From Gammaproteobacteria bacterium (GTDB lineage: Bacteria; Pseudomonadota; Gammaproteobacteria; Arenicellales; JAANXG01), in contig JAANXG010000109.1 in NCBI GenBank assembly GCA_018263405.1, positions 1-7,889 on the forward strand: DNA of 7,889 bases, given 5' to 3'. Every line of letters starts with the position of its first letter. Within the stretch, counting starts at the first letter, position 1. The translations under genes were made by a program, and so were the position numbers. Below are positions 1-6,584 of this stretch, piece after piece. Below the pieces are notes generated by a model. The model ran no database searches and was not told where the DNA came from. It was given only the letters and a program-made list of their open reading frames with translations.

Positions 1-199
1 GCGCGACCAGCAGGGGCCGTTCTTTGCCGGTGGGATACACGGCGGCAATGCCGTTGTCGACGGTTCCGGCCACGGTTGCGCGCGCTGCGCCGCCGCCACC
101 CGTCGAGCTGCCACCGCCGCCGCAGGCATATAGCACCAAAGTGACGGCTACAATGCCGCCTGACCACAACAAACTGAAATTTTTGGGTAATTTAGTCAT
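1..199 (-). CDS. Secreted lipoprotein, N-terminal part (runs off the window)
   Basis: The frame starts at the ATG at 199 and stays open to the window edge, giving about 66 residues. Residues 1-25 form a lipoprotein signal peptide: Lys at 3 and 6, a hydrophobic stretch, then a lipobox L-Y-A-C with the lipidated Cys at 26. The Tyr at -2 is unusual, but the rest fits signal peptidase II cleavage. A glycine/serine linker follows (about residues 27-37), then a stretch containing ATVAGTVDNG, which resembles the start of an extracytoplasmic beta-rich domain. No function can be given from this much. The expected place is the periplasm or outer membrane. An AGGAGG lies 10 bases before the start. A second ATG closer to it (207) opens only a three-codon frame whose stop overlaps the real start. 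It could equally belong to a larger surface-protein family. Confidence 0.75.
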   Translation of the reverse strand, partial: MTKLPKNFSLLWSGGIVAVTLVLYACGGGGSSTGGGGAARATVAGTVDNGIAAVYPTGKERPLLVA

Positions 200-209
200 T
201 TGACCATAT

Positions 210-215
210 CCTCCT
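210..215 (-). promoter_or_regulatory. Ribosome binding site of the lipoprotein gene
   Basis: A perfect AGGAGG on the minus strand, 10 bases before the ATG at 199 and 2 bases before another ATG at 207. The nearer ATG encodes only Met-Val-Lys before a TGA that overlaps the ATG at 199. The spacing and the open frame make 199 the start. Confidence 0.7.
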
Positions 216-263
216 AACTGTTAATGAAAAAGGTTTCCGGGAAATGAATGAACCGGGGCGTAA

Positions 264-419
264 GCCATCCATGACACCTACGATCGGATACCGCGCCGCG
301 CCGAAACCCTCCAGGACAGAAACGCCCAGACCACGTTCCCCGGTACGCCGGATAACGCGGATTGGGTATTCACGCTGCAATCCCCGCACGGCTTGAGCGG
401 TTCCATAGGTAGCACTCAC
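264..419 (-). pseudogene. Fragment of a family-2 glycosyltransferase (dolichol/polyprenyl-phosphate mannosyltransferase-like)
   Basis: The minus-strand frame from 419 holds about 47 codons that read like an internal part of a GT2 (DPM1-type) glycosyltransferase. It runs GTAQAVRGLQREYP, then VIRRTGERGLG, then VLEGFGAARYPIVGVMDG. In the family these correspond to the segment after the first nucleotide-sugar-binding Asp (DGTxxVVR.LxxxYP..VxxRxGxxGLxxAVxxGFxxARG), ending at the MD(A/G)D metal-binding motif. After MDG the reading LRP is a weak echo of DLRHPP, and then the similarity ends. The N-terminal strand with its Asp residues and everything beyond the DxD motif are missing, so the piece (families are 230 residues or more) cannot be active. 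The open frame continues past the fragment into the lipoprotein start region. Recognition is by memory of the family, without a search. Confidence 0.72.
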
Positions 420-420
420 G

Positions 421-481
421 CCAAATTTGGTTACTTTTCAAATCGTCTTATTTTTAATGCGCGTGGGAAATAATCCCACGC
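421..481. other. Perfect hairpin and perfect 10-base palindrome in the gap
   Basis: Two exact inverted repeats lie close together. CCAAATTTGG is a perfect palindrome at 421-430. At 461-481 GCGTGGGA and TCCCACGC form perfect 8-base arms around AATAA. Neither strand has a T-run after the stem (the T-rich stretch at 449-456 is on the wrong side), so it is not a standard intrinsic terminator. It could be a protein-binding site or the edge of a rearranged segment. It lies just upstream of the glycosyltransferase fragment. Confidence 0.45.
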
Positions 482-609
482 CATTGGATTGTACAGGGCG
501 GAAAATGGTAAGTCAAGCGATTCGGATAAACGGCGCCGCGCTACGGACGGAAGGCATGACTACGATTTGCCGGCGACCGTCTACAGTGTGTAGCGACGCG
601 GTAGGAGCG

Positions 610-822
610 CTAAAACCCGATGGGCTGCAGCAATATGCCGTCAGCGTAGATATCCAGCAGGCATTCCACCAAGGGAATCAGCGAGGAATCCACCATGTTG
701 CAGGTGTACGCGGGAGCATGCACGCTTGACCTCCCCGACGCGAAATACTCTAGGCTTTCCTGACATATCGGGTGCACCGGTTCGGGCACGGCACAGGCTA
801 GTTGATCGAAGTCTAATTTCAT
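610..822 (-). CDS. Doubtful small protein, 70 residues, unknown
   Basis: An open frame from ATG 822 to TAG 610 in a stretch with no other gene. The product is acidic, begins MKLDFDQLACAVPEP and has a hydrophobic C-terminal third (IPLVECLLDIYADGILLQ) that could form an amphipathic helix. It has several Cys (C10, C20 and later ones) but no motif I recognise. No Shine-Dalgarno is present. A TATACT box ends 6 bases before the ATG with a TTGGTG 18 bases further up, which would give a leaderless transcript. An overlapping frame (892-641) on the same strand is also open, which weakens the case. It may be real, a remnant, or chance. Confidence 0.25.
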   Translation of the reverse strand: MKLDFDQLACAVPEPVHPICQESLEYFASGRSSVHAPAYTCNMVDSSLIPLVECLLDIYADGILLQPIGF

Positions 823-828
823 TACCGC

Positions 829-858
829 AGTATAGGCAGATCCGGTTTAACACACCAA
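829..858 (-). promoter_or_regulatory. Possible sigma70-type promoter for the small ORF
   Basis: Minus strand: TTGGTG at 858-853 as a poor -35, an 18-base spacer, and TATACT at 834-829 as a good -10 (5 of 6). Transcription would start at about the ATG at 822, that is, without a leader. Confidence 0.25.
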
Positions 859-933
859 GGAGCCACTTCCCGCGTTTGGGGATAAATACCACATGCTATG
901 CATGGTTGCGGCAGGATTGCGGCTGATGCGCTC

Positions 934-2904
934 TTACACGACACGTTCGTTCCCGCCGTCGACCGGCACTTGCGCGCCGGTCGTCTTGGCGAACACCGGC
1001 CCCGCCATTTCGCAGACCATGCCGGCTACGTCGACGGCACGGACTTTAGTGCCTAGAACGTTGTTGGACTTATACTCCTCCACGGACAGGTTATAGCTGC
1101 GCGCCCGGGCCCGAATGACCGAGTCGTCCCACATATCGGTATCGAACACCGCGTTTGGATGGACAGTGTTCACGCGGATGCCGAATTTCCCGAGTTCCAG
1201 CGCCGCCACGCGGGCCAGTTGCGTCAACCCCGCCTTCGCGGCCGAGTAAGCGGAAGCTTTCGGGCCCGGTGCCGGTACGTTCTTGGAACCGACAATAACG
1301 ATCGCCGGGTCAACGCCGTTTTTCAAATAAGGCACGCAATACTTGAGCAGCGTTTGATGGCTCGACAGGTTCACCGCAAGGCAGCGGTTCCAAGTGTCGT
1401 CGTCCATGTCCTCAATCAAGCGGCCGGCCGGGAACGTGCCGGCATTGCTGACAACGATATCGAGCCCCCCGAATTCTCGAATGCCCGTGTCTATCGCTTT
1501 CTTCATTTTCCCGGCATCGGTGACATCGCACTCGACAGTTTTGACTTCCGTCCGGGCGAATTCCGAAGTAACGAGCCCCCGGATATCCACGGCGACCACA
1601 ACAGCACCCTGCTCCAACAGCGCTACAACGCAAGCCTTCCCGATACCACCTCCGGCCCCCGTCACCAGTGCGATCTTGCCATGAAACGGCGAGCGATCTT
1701 TTTTTGCTTTCAACTTGGCCTGTTCGAGCTCCCAGTACTCCACGTTGAAAACATCTTTCTCCGGCAATGCCCGCCAACCACCCAACGCTTCGGCCCACTG
1801 GATCGCACGGATGGTGTGACGGGCGGTATCCAAAACGATGCCGGCTTCTGCCGGCGAAGACCCGAATGTCACGATACCGTAGCCCGGCCATACCCCCCAC
1901 CGCGGCGCGGGATCGAGGCATTGAAGCGTGCCGTCGGTATTATTTAGAAAGTAACGCTTGTATTCGTCGATAAAGTCCGCGACCGATCGATCGACATCCT
2001 CCTGGACGATAACCGGTACCCGTTTGGTGCGAATCACGTGATCCGGTGTCAACGGTCCGCGTGTCGCGATGGATTCAAGGCCGTCCAGTTCACTGAATCC
2101 GATCGCTTCGGGACTGTCATCGACGCGAACCAGCATCGGCGCGCCGGCAACGAACGATACGGCCTGGCGAAGCCGCGACAGCCTCTCGTGATTTATATCC
2201 CGGGAGGTATCGGCTCGCGCGAGGCGCGAGGCGCCGTTTGATTCGAGATGCCGTTCACCTTCGTCTACCAGGCGAATCATTCGTTCGTAGCTTTCCCTGG
2301 CGGTATCCGCGAAGGTGAAAATACCGTGGTTCATGAGCACCATGCCTTGCAGCGCCGACCAGTCCGTGGTCCGGGTCATTTCAACGATTTTTCGCGCCAG
2401 CGGGAATCCCGGCATCACGTAAGGCACGACGAGCACGCGATTCCCGTACACTTGTCTTATAAGTTGTTCGCCGTCCGGCGTGTTCGTCAACGCGACAACC
2501 GCGTCCGCGTGCGTATGGTCGACGTAACGACACGGAATAACTGCATGAAGAATAGCTTCTACCGACGGGTTGGGGGCCGCCGGATCGAGCATCGCCGCTC
2601 TTTGTTGCTTGACCATTTCGGTATCGGAAAGCGCTTCGAGCCGTGCCATGCGTTGGAGCACATCCAGGCGGACCGGGGCAAACCCCGCCGGCTCCATGGT
2701 TGCCAGGTCCCAGCCACTGCCCTTGACGTACAGCACCTGGTGCTCATCCCCGAACAAATCCGTCACGCTCGTTTTCACGGAGGTGTTGCCGCCGCCATGC
2801 AATACCAGATCCTCGTCGCTGCCGATGAGCCGCGAGGAGTAGGCTCGCAACGACAGATCGTTATCGAATTGTCCGGCTTCCTGTTCATCCCAACGGTTTC
2901 TCAT
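934..2904 (-). CDS. Bifunctional class II aldolase / short-chain dehydrogenase (rhamnulose-1-phosphate aldolase/dehydrogenase type)
   Basis: A 656-residue cytosolic fusion. Residues about 15-225 are a class II aldolase/adducin domain: GGGNTS (37-42) and KGSG (61-64) for substrate binding, the catalytic-type Glu in PSVEA (116), and zinc ligands H130-x-H132 and H193 in MNHG. A linker region (about 240-400) characteristic of this fusion family leads to an NAD(P)-dependent short-chain dehydrogenase: TGAGGGIG (415-422), Asp 440 after the second strand, which suggests NAD, NAG (487-489), Ser 540, and YSAAK with Tyr 553 and Lys 557. The family splits a ketose 1-phosphate to DHAP and an aldehyde, and the second domain oxidises or reduces an aldehyde or related product. 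The exact sugar is not shown here, and no rhamnose kinase or isomerase lies nearby. GGGAG stands 6 bases before the ATG. All catalytic residues are present, so it is likely active. Confidence 0.94.
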   Translation of the reverse strand: MRNRWDEQEAGQFDNDLSLRAYSSRLIGSDEDLVLHGGGNTSVKTSVTDLFGDEHQVLYVKGSGWDLATMEPAGFAPVRLDVLQRMARLEALSDTEMVKQQRAAMLDPAAPNPSVEAILHAVIPCRYVDHTHADAVVALTNTPDGEQLIRQVYGNRVLVVPYVMPGFPLARKIVEMTRTTDWSALQGMVLMNHGIFTFADTARESYERMIRLVDEGERHLESNGASRLARADTSRDINHERLSRLRQAVSFVAGAPMLVRVDDSPEAIGFSELDGLESIATRGPLTPDHVIRTKRVPVIVQEDVDRSVADFIDEYKRYFLNNTDGTLQCLDPAPRWGVWPGYGIVTFGSSPAEAGIVLDTARHTIRAIQWAEALGGWRALPEKDVFNVEYWELEQAKLKAKKDRSPFHGKIALVTGAGGGIGKACVVALLEQGAVVVAVDIRGLVTSEFARTEVKTVECDVTDAGKMKKAIDTGIREFGGLDIVVSNAGTFPAGRLIEDMDDDTWNRCLAVNLSSHQTLLKYCVPYLKNGVDPAIVIVGSKNVPAPGPKASAYSAAKAGLTQLARVAALELGKFGIRVNTVHPNAVFDTDMWDDSVIRARARSYNLSVEEYKSNNVLGTKVRAVDVAGMVCEMAGPVFAKTTGAQVPVDGGNERVV

Positions 2905-2936
2905 CGATGTCTCCCGAAAGCGTATTGGGTCATGTG

Positions 2937-2958
2937 TGAGTCAAGCAGACTTGTCTCA
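2937..2958. promoter_or_regulatory. Operator-like dyad in the aldolase/dehydrogenase leader
   Basis: A 22-base inverted repeat with 9-base arms, TGAGTCAAG and CTTGTCTCA, around CAGA. The arms pair except for one T-T mismatch. It overlaps the predicted transcription start (about 2953) and sits between the -10 box and the ribosome site, a usual place for a repressor of a sugar catabolic gene. A CTTG...CAAG core is compatible with GntR/FadR-like sites, but the regulator is not in the window. It could instead form a short RNA stem. Confidence 0.45.
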
Positions 2959-2959
2959 T

Positions 2960-2988
2960 TGTATACCGCGCAACCGATCGTTATTCAA
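2960..2988 (-). promoter_or_regulatory. Probable promoter of the aldolase/dehydrogenase gene
   Basis: Minus strand: TTGAAT at 2988-2983 (4 of 6 to the -35 consensus), a 17-base spacer, and TATACA at 2965-2960 (4 of 6; an overlapping TACAAT is 5 of 6). The start would fall near 2953, leaving a leader of about 49 bases before ATG 2904. It suggests that this gene is not dependent on readthrough from the cytochrome gene upstream. Confidence 0.5.
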
Positions 2989-3054
2989 AGGGGCTACCCG
3001 AAGCCGTCCATGCGGTGCTATGTCTATCGTCCTGTCGCACACGCCTTTAACCGC

Positions 3055-4488
3055 TCAGGGTGTCGACCACCGCAAACCCGACAAGTATTCCGCCAAAGCG
3101 GCAACCTCGGTTTCGTTCACATTGGCAAGGACACCAGTCATCTGGCTGGTAAGCCCGTTGTTCCGCGCGCCGCTTTTGATATCCATGAGTTGGCGGACAA
3201 GATACGTTTGGTTCTGCCCCGCGAGTTTTGGAATGTTTGCTCCAATGGGTGAGCGCCCTTTCGGGCCGTGGCACGTGATGCAAGCTTTCCGTTGAAACAG
3301 CGATTCGCCCTCCACGTCCGACTGGGACGTTCGGGTGGACCCGCCGGAATTCGAACGAGCGACTCCGCGCTTTTCATCATTGGTGTCCGGTGCCAGGGAT
3401 TCGTCCGAAGAATCCGGCGCCGTGTCGAAATCTCCGCCGGCATAGGTTTCGGTTAGATAGTAAATAATTCCATACAGTTCCTTTTCCGAAGCGATTAAGC
3501 CATTACCCACCATGCGCTGTACCAGCACCACGACTTCATCGAAACTGGCAGGCGGCTTCACCTCTACCTGCTCTGAGCTGTGGCATTGCGAGCACGTGGC
3601 CTCGAATGTCTGCCGTGCGGATTCTAATTCGAATTGCCAATTGCCCCGCCTCATCGCTTCACGGGCCTTGCTGATCGCTCGTTGCGAGCGAACTCCCTCC
3701 ATCTGCAATTCCCGGCGCTGCTTTAATGTCTTTTGCAACGTCGGGGACACAGCGATCAAATAGGCCGTCACGGCGAGCTGATCGCTCTCGGTTATTGGAT
3801 TCAATACCGTTGAACGATTGGCCATTCGCGCTACTGTCTGTCTCCACGCGCTCGGTGGCCGGGGACGCGCCAGCACCGTACGCAGATCGTGGCATTGGGT
3901 GCATTTGCTCGTAAGCACCCTTCTGCCGACTTCCAGACCCGCGGCGCTGGCCAGACGTTGGATTAAACGTTCATCCTCGATACCGGCCTTGGGCAATTGC
4001 TCCCGTACGCGATCAATCCTTTCATTGGTCATGCTTTTCGTATCGAGCACCGACTCACTGAGATAAATCTCGCGCAGGGAAAAAGGCAAGGCCAAAAATG
4101 TCAACAGCATGGAACCTATTAACAGCGCCGTACCCAGAAACGGCACCAGCTTGGCTTCCAGATGTCTAAAGAAACGGACGACGGCAAGCTTGGTAACGAG
4201 AACAGCACCGAGTGCCATACCGACCGTTAAGTGCATCACCGTGCGCGCCGGCAATTCGATTTGGTAGTCCCACAACCGCGGAACCATCTGCCACATCAAA
4301 TAAACGTAAATGAGCACGTACACGAAACCCAGCCACCTGTGGAGATGGACCATCCAGCGTGGCGCCTCGCTTCTGAGTTTCTGGTGATCGAACGGATACT
4401 TCCAGGCATTGAACATCAGAAACGTCAAAACGACCGCGATCGCCACGAATAAGAGGCCTAACGTGCTGTTGATCAGAGTGTCAGTCAT
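3055..4488 (-). CDS. Membrane-anchored triheme cytochrome c
   Basis: 477 residues. The N-terminal part has four hydrophobic helices (about 8-27, 52-70, 82-105, 114-134) with His 48 and 50 before helix 2, His 86 in helix 3 and His 109 between helices 3 and 4, a layout that recalls b-type cytochrome membrane anchors. The rest should be periplasmic and has three heme c sites: C196TQCH, C299SQCH and C403ITCH. Candidate distal Met ligands are M222, M326 and one of M435/M450. The third domain (about 392-477) is a class I-type cytochrome c with the family pattern KLAGQNQTYL before a final helix. A low-complexity acidic/Ser linker (353-391) separates domains two and three. It would pass electrons in a membrane respiratory chain; donor and acceptor are unknown. 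The start ATG follows a TAG directly and has no good ribosome site. It is not clearly in an operon with the aldolase gene (150-base gap with its own promoter). Confidence 0.87.
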   Translation of the reverse strand: MTDTLINSTLGLLFVAIAVVLTFLMFNAWKYPFDHQKLRSEAPRWMVHLHRWLGFVYVLIYVYLMWQMVPRLWDYQIELPARTVMHLTVGMALGAVLVTKLAVVRFFRHLEAKLVPFLGTALLIGSMLLTFLALPFSLREIYLSESVLDTKSMTNERIDRVREQLPKAGIEDERLIQRLASAAGLEVGRRVLTSKCTQCHDLRTVLARPRPPSAWRQTVARMANRSTVLNPITESDQLAVTAYLIAVSPTLQKTLKQRRELQMEGVRSQRAISKAREAMRRGNWQFELESARQTFEATCSQCHSSEQVEVKPPASFDEVVVLVQRMVGNGLIASEKELYGIIYYLTETYAGGDFDTAPDSSDESLAPDTNDEKRGVARSNSGGSTRTSQSDVEGESLFQRKACITCHGPKGRSPIGANIPKLAGQNQTYLVRQLMDIKSGARNNGLTSQMTGVLANVNETEVAALAEYLSGLRWSTP

Positions 4489-4638
4489 CTAAGTTTTCGA
4501 AATCGGCGTCGGCACCGCATTCCGGCGGCGGATTCACAACGGCGGCGTTGCAAGTACATTCGACCGTATCGGCGGCGTAAAATTCTCCAAAAGCCGTGGG
4601 AAATCGTCACCATTTACATGGGGGTTGTCTGCCGCCGA

Positions 4639-4644
4639 ATTATA
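4639..4644 (-). promoter_or_regulatory. Possible -10 box for the cytochrome gene
   Basis: A perfect TATAAT on the minus strand within the gap between the two divergent genes. The sequence 17 bases upstream is not a recognisable -35. A start near 4632 would leave a leader of about 145 bases. The AT-rich stretch may serve either strand. Confidence 0.3.
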
Positions 4645-4680
4645 TATCCGGAGACTTCTATGCGACGGGTTATCTCGATT

Positions 4681-4709
4681 TTGACAATTCAACGCCAACA
4701 CACTACGGT
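4681..4709 (+). promoter_or_regulatory. Probable promoter of the HD-GYP gene
   Basis: A perfect -35 TTGACA (4681-4686), a 17-base spacer and TACGGT (4704-4709) as a weak -10. Transcription would begin about 4716, some 43 bases before the GTG start at 4759. Confidence 0.5.
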
Positions 4710-4758
4710 TCCCTTCAGATTGTCCCAACACAAGCGCCGGCGGCATCCCTGACCCTCA

Positions 4759-5970
4759 GTGGCTATTAAACGAATCAAAGCTGACAAACTGGAAATCGGT
4801 ATGTTCGTCTCGCGGCTCGACCGGCCCTGGTGCGAGACACCGATGGAGCCCGAGGAGTTTCATATCGCAAACCAATCGGAAATTGAAGAGATCAAGGAAC
4901 AAACACGGAACGTATACATTCTAGTCCCGGACGAGGAAATCGAGGTCGCCTCTGCTCCGTATGGAGATGGCGCGGCTAAAGACGTGCCCCAACACCACGA
5001 GAATACCCCCCGGCGGAACAGATCCGATACGAAGCAGGAACTGCCCGCGGCAAAGAATTCCATCCGGGAGATCGCCAATCTGGTTGAAGAAATCGAAGCC
5101 CGGTTGGAATCCGACAAGAAATTGGACATGCCGCGCGTCAAGCAGAGCATCAAACGTATGGTGCACGGCGTCGGTCGCAACCCGGACGCCTATGTCTGGA
5201 TGACTCGCATCACCAGTTATGGCGCCCATGGCCACAGACAATCATTGAGCACGGCGGTATGGGCGGTCGCGTTCGGTCACCGACTGGGACTGGACGAACA
5301 GTCGCTGAACAACGTGGCACTGGGCACGCTACTAATGGACGCGGGTTTGACCAAAATACCTGCCGAGATTCTGCGCAAGACATCGCGTTTGGCCCACGAT
5401 GAGTGGGACATCGTTAAAACCCACGTGAGACATAGTATGGACATGCTCTCTAACCGCTCCGGTTTTCCTCCCGCGGTTATGGGGTTAATCGCCACTCACC
5501 ATGAGCGCCTGGACGGGAGCGGATATCCGAGTGGGCTGCGGGATAAAGACATTCCCTTGCTCGGCCAAATAGCGGGGATCGTGGACTTCTACACGGCAAT
5601 CACACAGCCTCGCCCGTTTATGAAAGCCGTATCGCCCTTGGCCGCTTCGCAAATCCTATACAAACAGGCTGGCACGTATTTCAACCAGAACCCGGTCAAC
5701 GGCTTCATCCACACGCTCAGCACCTATCCCACCGGCTCCCTCGTTGAGATGAACACCGGCGAAGTCGGTATCGTGTCATCACAAAACAGCGGCTGGCTTC
5801 TCCGGCCTAATATCGTTTTTTTACTGAATGCCGAAAAGAAACCGTATGACTCGCATCCCCTTGTGAACCTGTTGGAAGAGATGAACAACTCCCGGGGCCA
5901 ACCCTTGTACATCGTCAGATCCGTCGCCGAGGGCGAGTACGACATCGATATCGAATTGACCAGGATTTAA
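4759..5970 (+). CDS. DUF3391 / HD-GYP domain protein with a degenerate HD pair
   Basis: 403 residues with a GTG start; an in-frame TGA 9 bases upstream excludes a longer form, and the ribosome site is poor. Residues 1-60 are a DUF3391 domain (IKADKLEIGMFVSRLDRPW). A variable acidic, probably helical linker follows (about 60-140). Residues about 150-320 are an HD-GYP domain, in the family a c-di-GMP phosphodiesterase or c-di-GMP binding module in the cytosol. Conserved elements seen are H159, T221-H222, H247-H248-E, D252-G-S-G-Y-P257 and IPLLGQI followed by D277. The pair that names the domain is changed: the usual HDxGK is M193-D194-A-G-L, so one metal-ligand His and the Lys are lost. The C-terminal part (about 325-403, GSLVEMNTGEVGIV) is the usual tail of this family. 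It may be a weak enzyme, a c-di-GMP receptor, or inactive. It stands alone with its own promoter. Confidence 0.94.
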   Translation: MAIKRIKADKLEIGMFVSRLDRPWCETPMEPEEFHIANQSEIEEIKEQTRNVYILVPDEEIEVASAPYGDGAAKDVPQHHENTPRRNRSDTKQELPAAKNSIREIANLVEEIEARLESDKKLDMPRVKQSIKRMVHGVGRNPDAYVWMTRITSYGAHGHRQSLSTAVWAVAFGHRLGLDEQSLNNVALGTLLMDAGLTKIPAEILRKTSRLAHDEWDIVKTHVRHSMDMLSNRSGFPPAVMGLIATHHERLDGSGYPSGLRDKDIPLLGQIAGIVDFYTAITQPRPFMKAVSPLAASQILYKQAGTYFNQNPVNGFIHTLSTYPTGSLVEMNTGEVGIVSSQNSGWLLRPNIVFLLNAEKKPYDSHPLVNLLEEMNNSRGQPLYIVRSVAEGEYDIDIELTRI

Positions 5971-6003
5971 ACAGCATGAGCCATACCCGCTTCGCCCCCG
6001 TGA

Positions 6004-6144
6004 CGGCGCATACTGGCCGAACTGGAGCAAGCCGAGACCGAAGGCCGCGGTGCCGCCCAGCTCGACGGTCGGATGATCGATGCCGCGTCGGCCCGCATGG
6101 CCGCCAACGTGGTGGCGATCCACGAACGAATCGAGTCCGAATAG
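6004..6144 (+). pseudogene. C-terminal fragment of a CitE/malyl-CoA-lyase-like protein (HpcH/HpaI family)
   Basis: The frame from 6004 to the TAG at 6142-6144 reads RRILAELEQAETEGRGA and then LDGRMIDAASARMAANVV. This matches the last part of CitE-type CoA-ester lyases (pattern ..A..I...E.A...GLGAVSLDG.LIDAAS.RMA.NIV). About 45 residues of a roughly 300-residue family are left, and none of the active-site region. An in-frame TGA at 6001-6003 and the absence of a good start show that it is not an independent gene. An ATG at 5976, five bases past the HD-GYP stop, begins MSHTRFAPV in another frame; FAP is also typical just before this C-terminal part, so a one-base shift near 6003 would join them. 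The gene ends 9 bases before the convergent CBS gene. Confidence 0.7.
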
Positions 6145-6153
6145 ATCCTGCTT

Positions 6154-6576
6154 TCAGCCCTGTATATATTGCTTCAGGAACCGATTTTCATTGCTGAGCG
6201 CCTCGTGCTGCACCTTGACGATGTCTCCAATCGAAATCACACCCACTAGTCGATCGGTTTCCATGATCGGCAAGTGACGTATGCGGTGATGGGTCAGCAG
6301 CCTCATCACTTTTTCAACGTCGTCGTCGGGAGTCGCGGTGACGAGGTCCGAGGTCATGCGGCTGCTTACGGTAGTTTGCAGGGGCTCCTTCAGTTCCGCA
6401 CAGGCCCTGAGCACATCGCGTTCGCTGACAATACCGACCATTCGCTCTCCCTCCATCACGACCAGCGCTCCACAATTGTTCTTGACCAATGTATTGACGG
6501 CTTCACCCAGAGACTCGGTGGGCGATGCGCTGTATATCACCTGACTTTTACTACTGAGAATTTCGCGTATTTTCAT
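6154..6576 (-). CDS. Two-CBS-domain protein
   Basis: A cytosolic protein of 140 residues made of two CBS motifs and a short tail. CBS1 (about 10-58) ends in GIVSERDVLR and CBS2 (about 75-122) ends in LVGVISIGDIV, both with the family pattern G(I/V)(V/I)S..D. A paired module of this kind binds adenine nucleotides such as AMP, ATP or SAM and acts as a sensor or a regulatory subunit; what it controls is not shown. The tail ENRFLKQYIQG is common in the stand-alone proteobacterial members. The frame is open further upstream (to 6645), but the start at 6576 has AGGAGG 8 bases before it and begins MKIREIL as in relatives. It converges with the HD-GYP gene and stands as a single gene. Confidence 0.94.
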   Translation of the reverse strand: MKIREILSSKSQVIYSASPTESLGEAVNTLVKNNCGALVVMEGERMVGIVSERDVLRACAELKEPLQTTVSSRMTSDLVTATPDDDVEKVMRLLTHHRIRHLPIMETDRLVGVISIGDIVKVQHEALSNENRFLKQYIQG

Positions 6577-6584
6577 GGACCAAC

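Noticed and set aside
461..481. Intrinsic terminator
   Set aside because: The stem is perfect, but no T-run follows it on either strand.
1159..1947. 262-codon open frame on the plus strand
   Set aside because: It lies fully antisense to the SDR half of the aldolase/dehydrogenase, has no recognisable domain and is rich in Arg/His/Pro as expected for a shadow frame.
2248..3252. 334-codon open frame on the plus strand
   Set aside because: Antisense to the aldolase domain, the gap and the end of the cytochrome gene; it crosses unrelated genes and shows no family motif.
4534..4746. 70-codon minus-strand frame in the divergent promoter region
   Set aside because: No ribosome site, no motif, and it runs through both predicted promoters.
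5995..6010. Programmed frameshift between the ATG at 5976 and the CitE-like tail
   Set aside because: No slippery sequence or stimulatory stem was seen, and the upstream nine codons are too short to prove a shared gene; decay or a base error is simpler.
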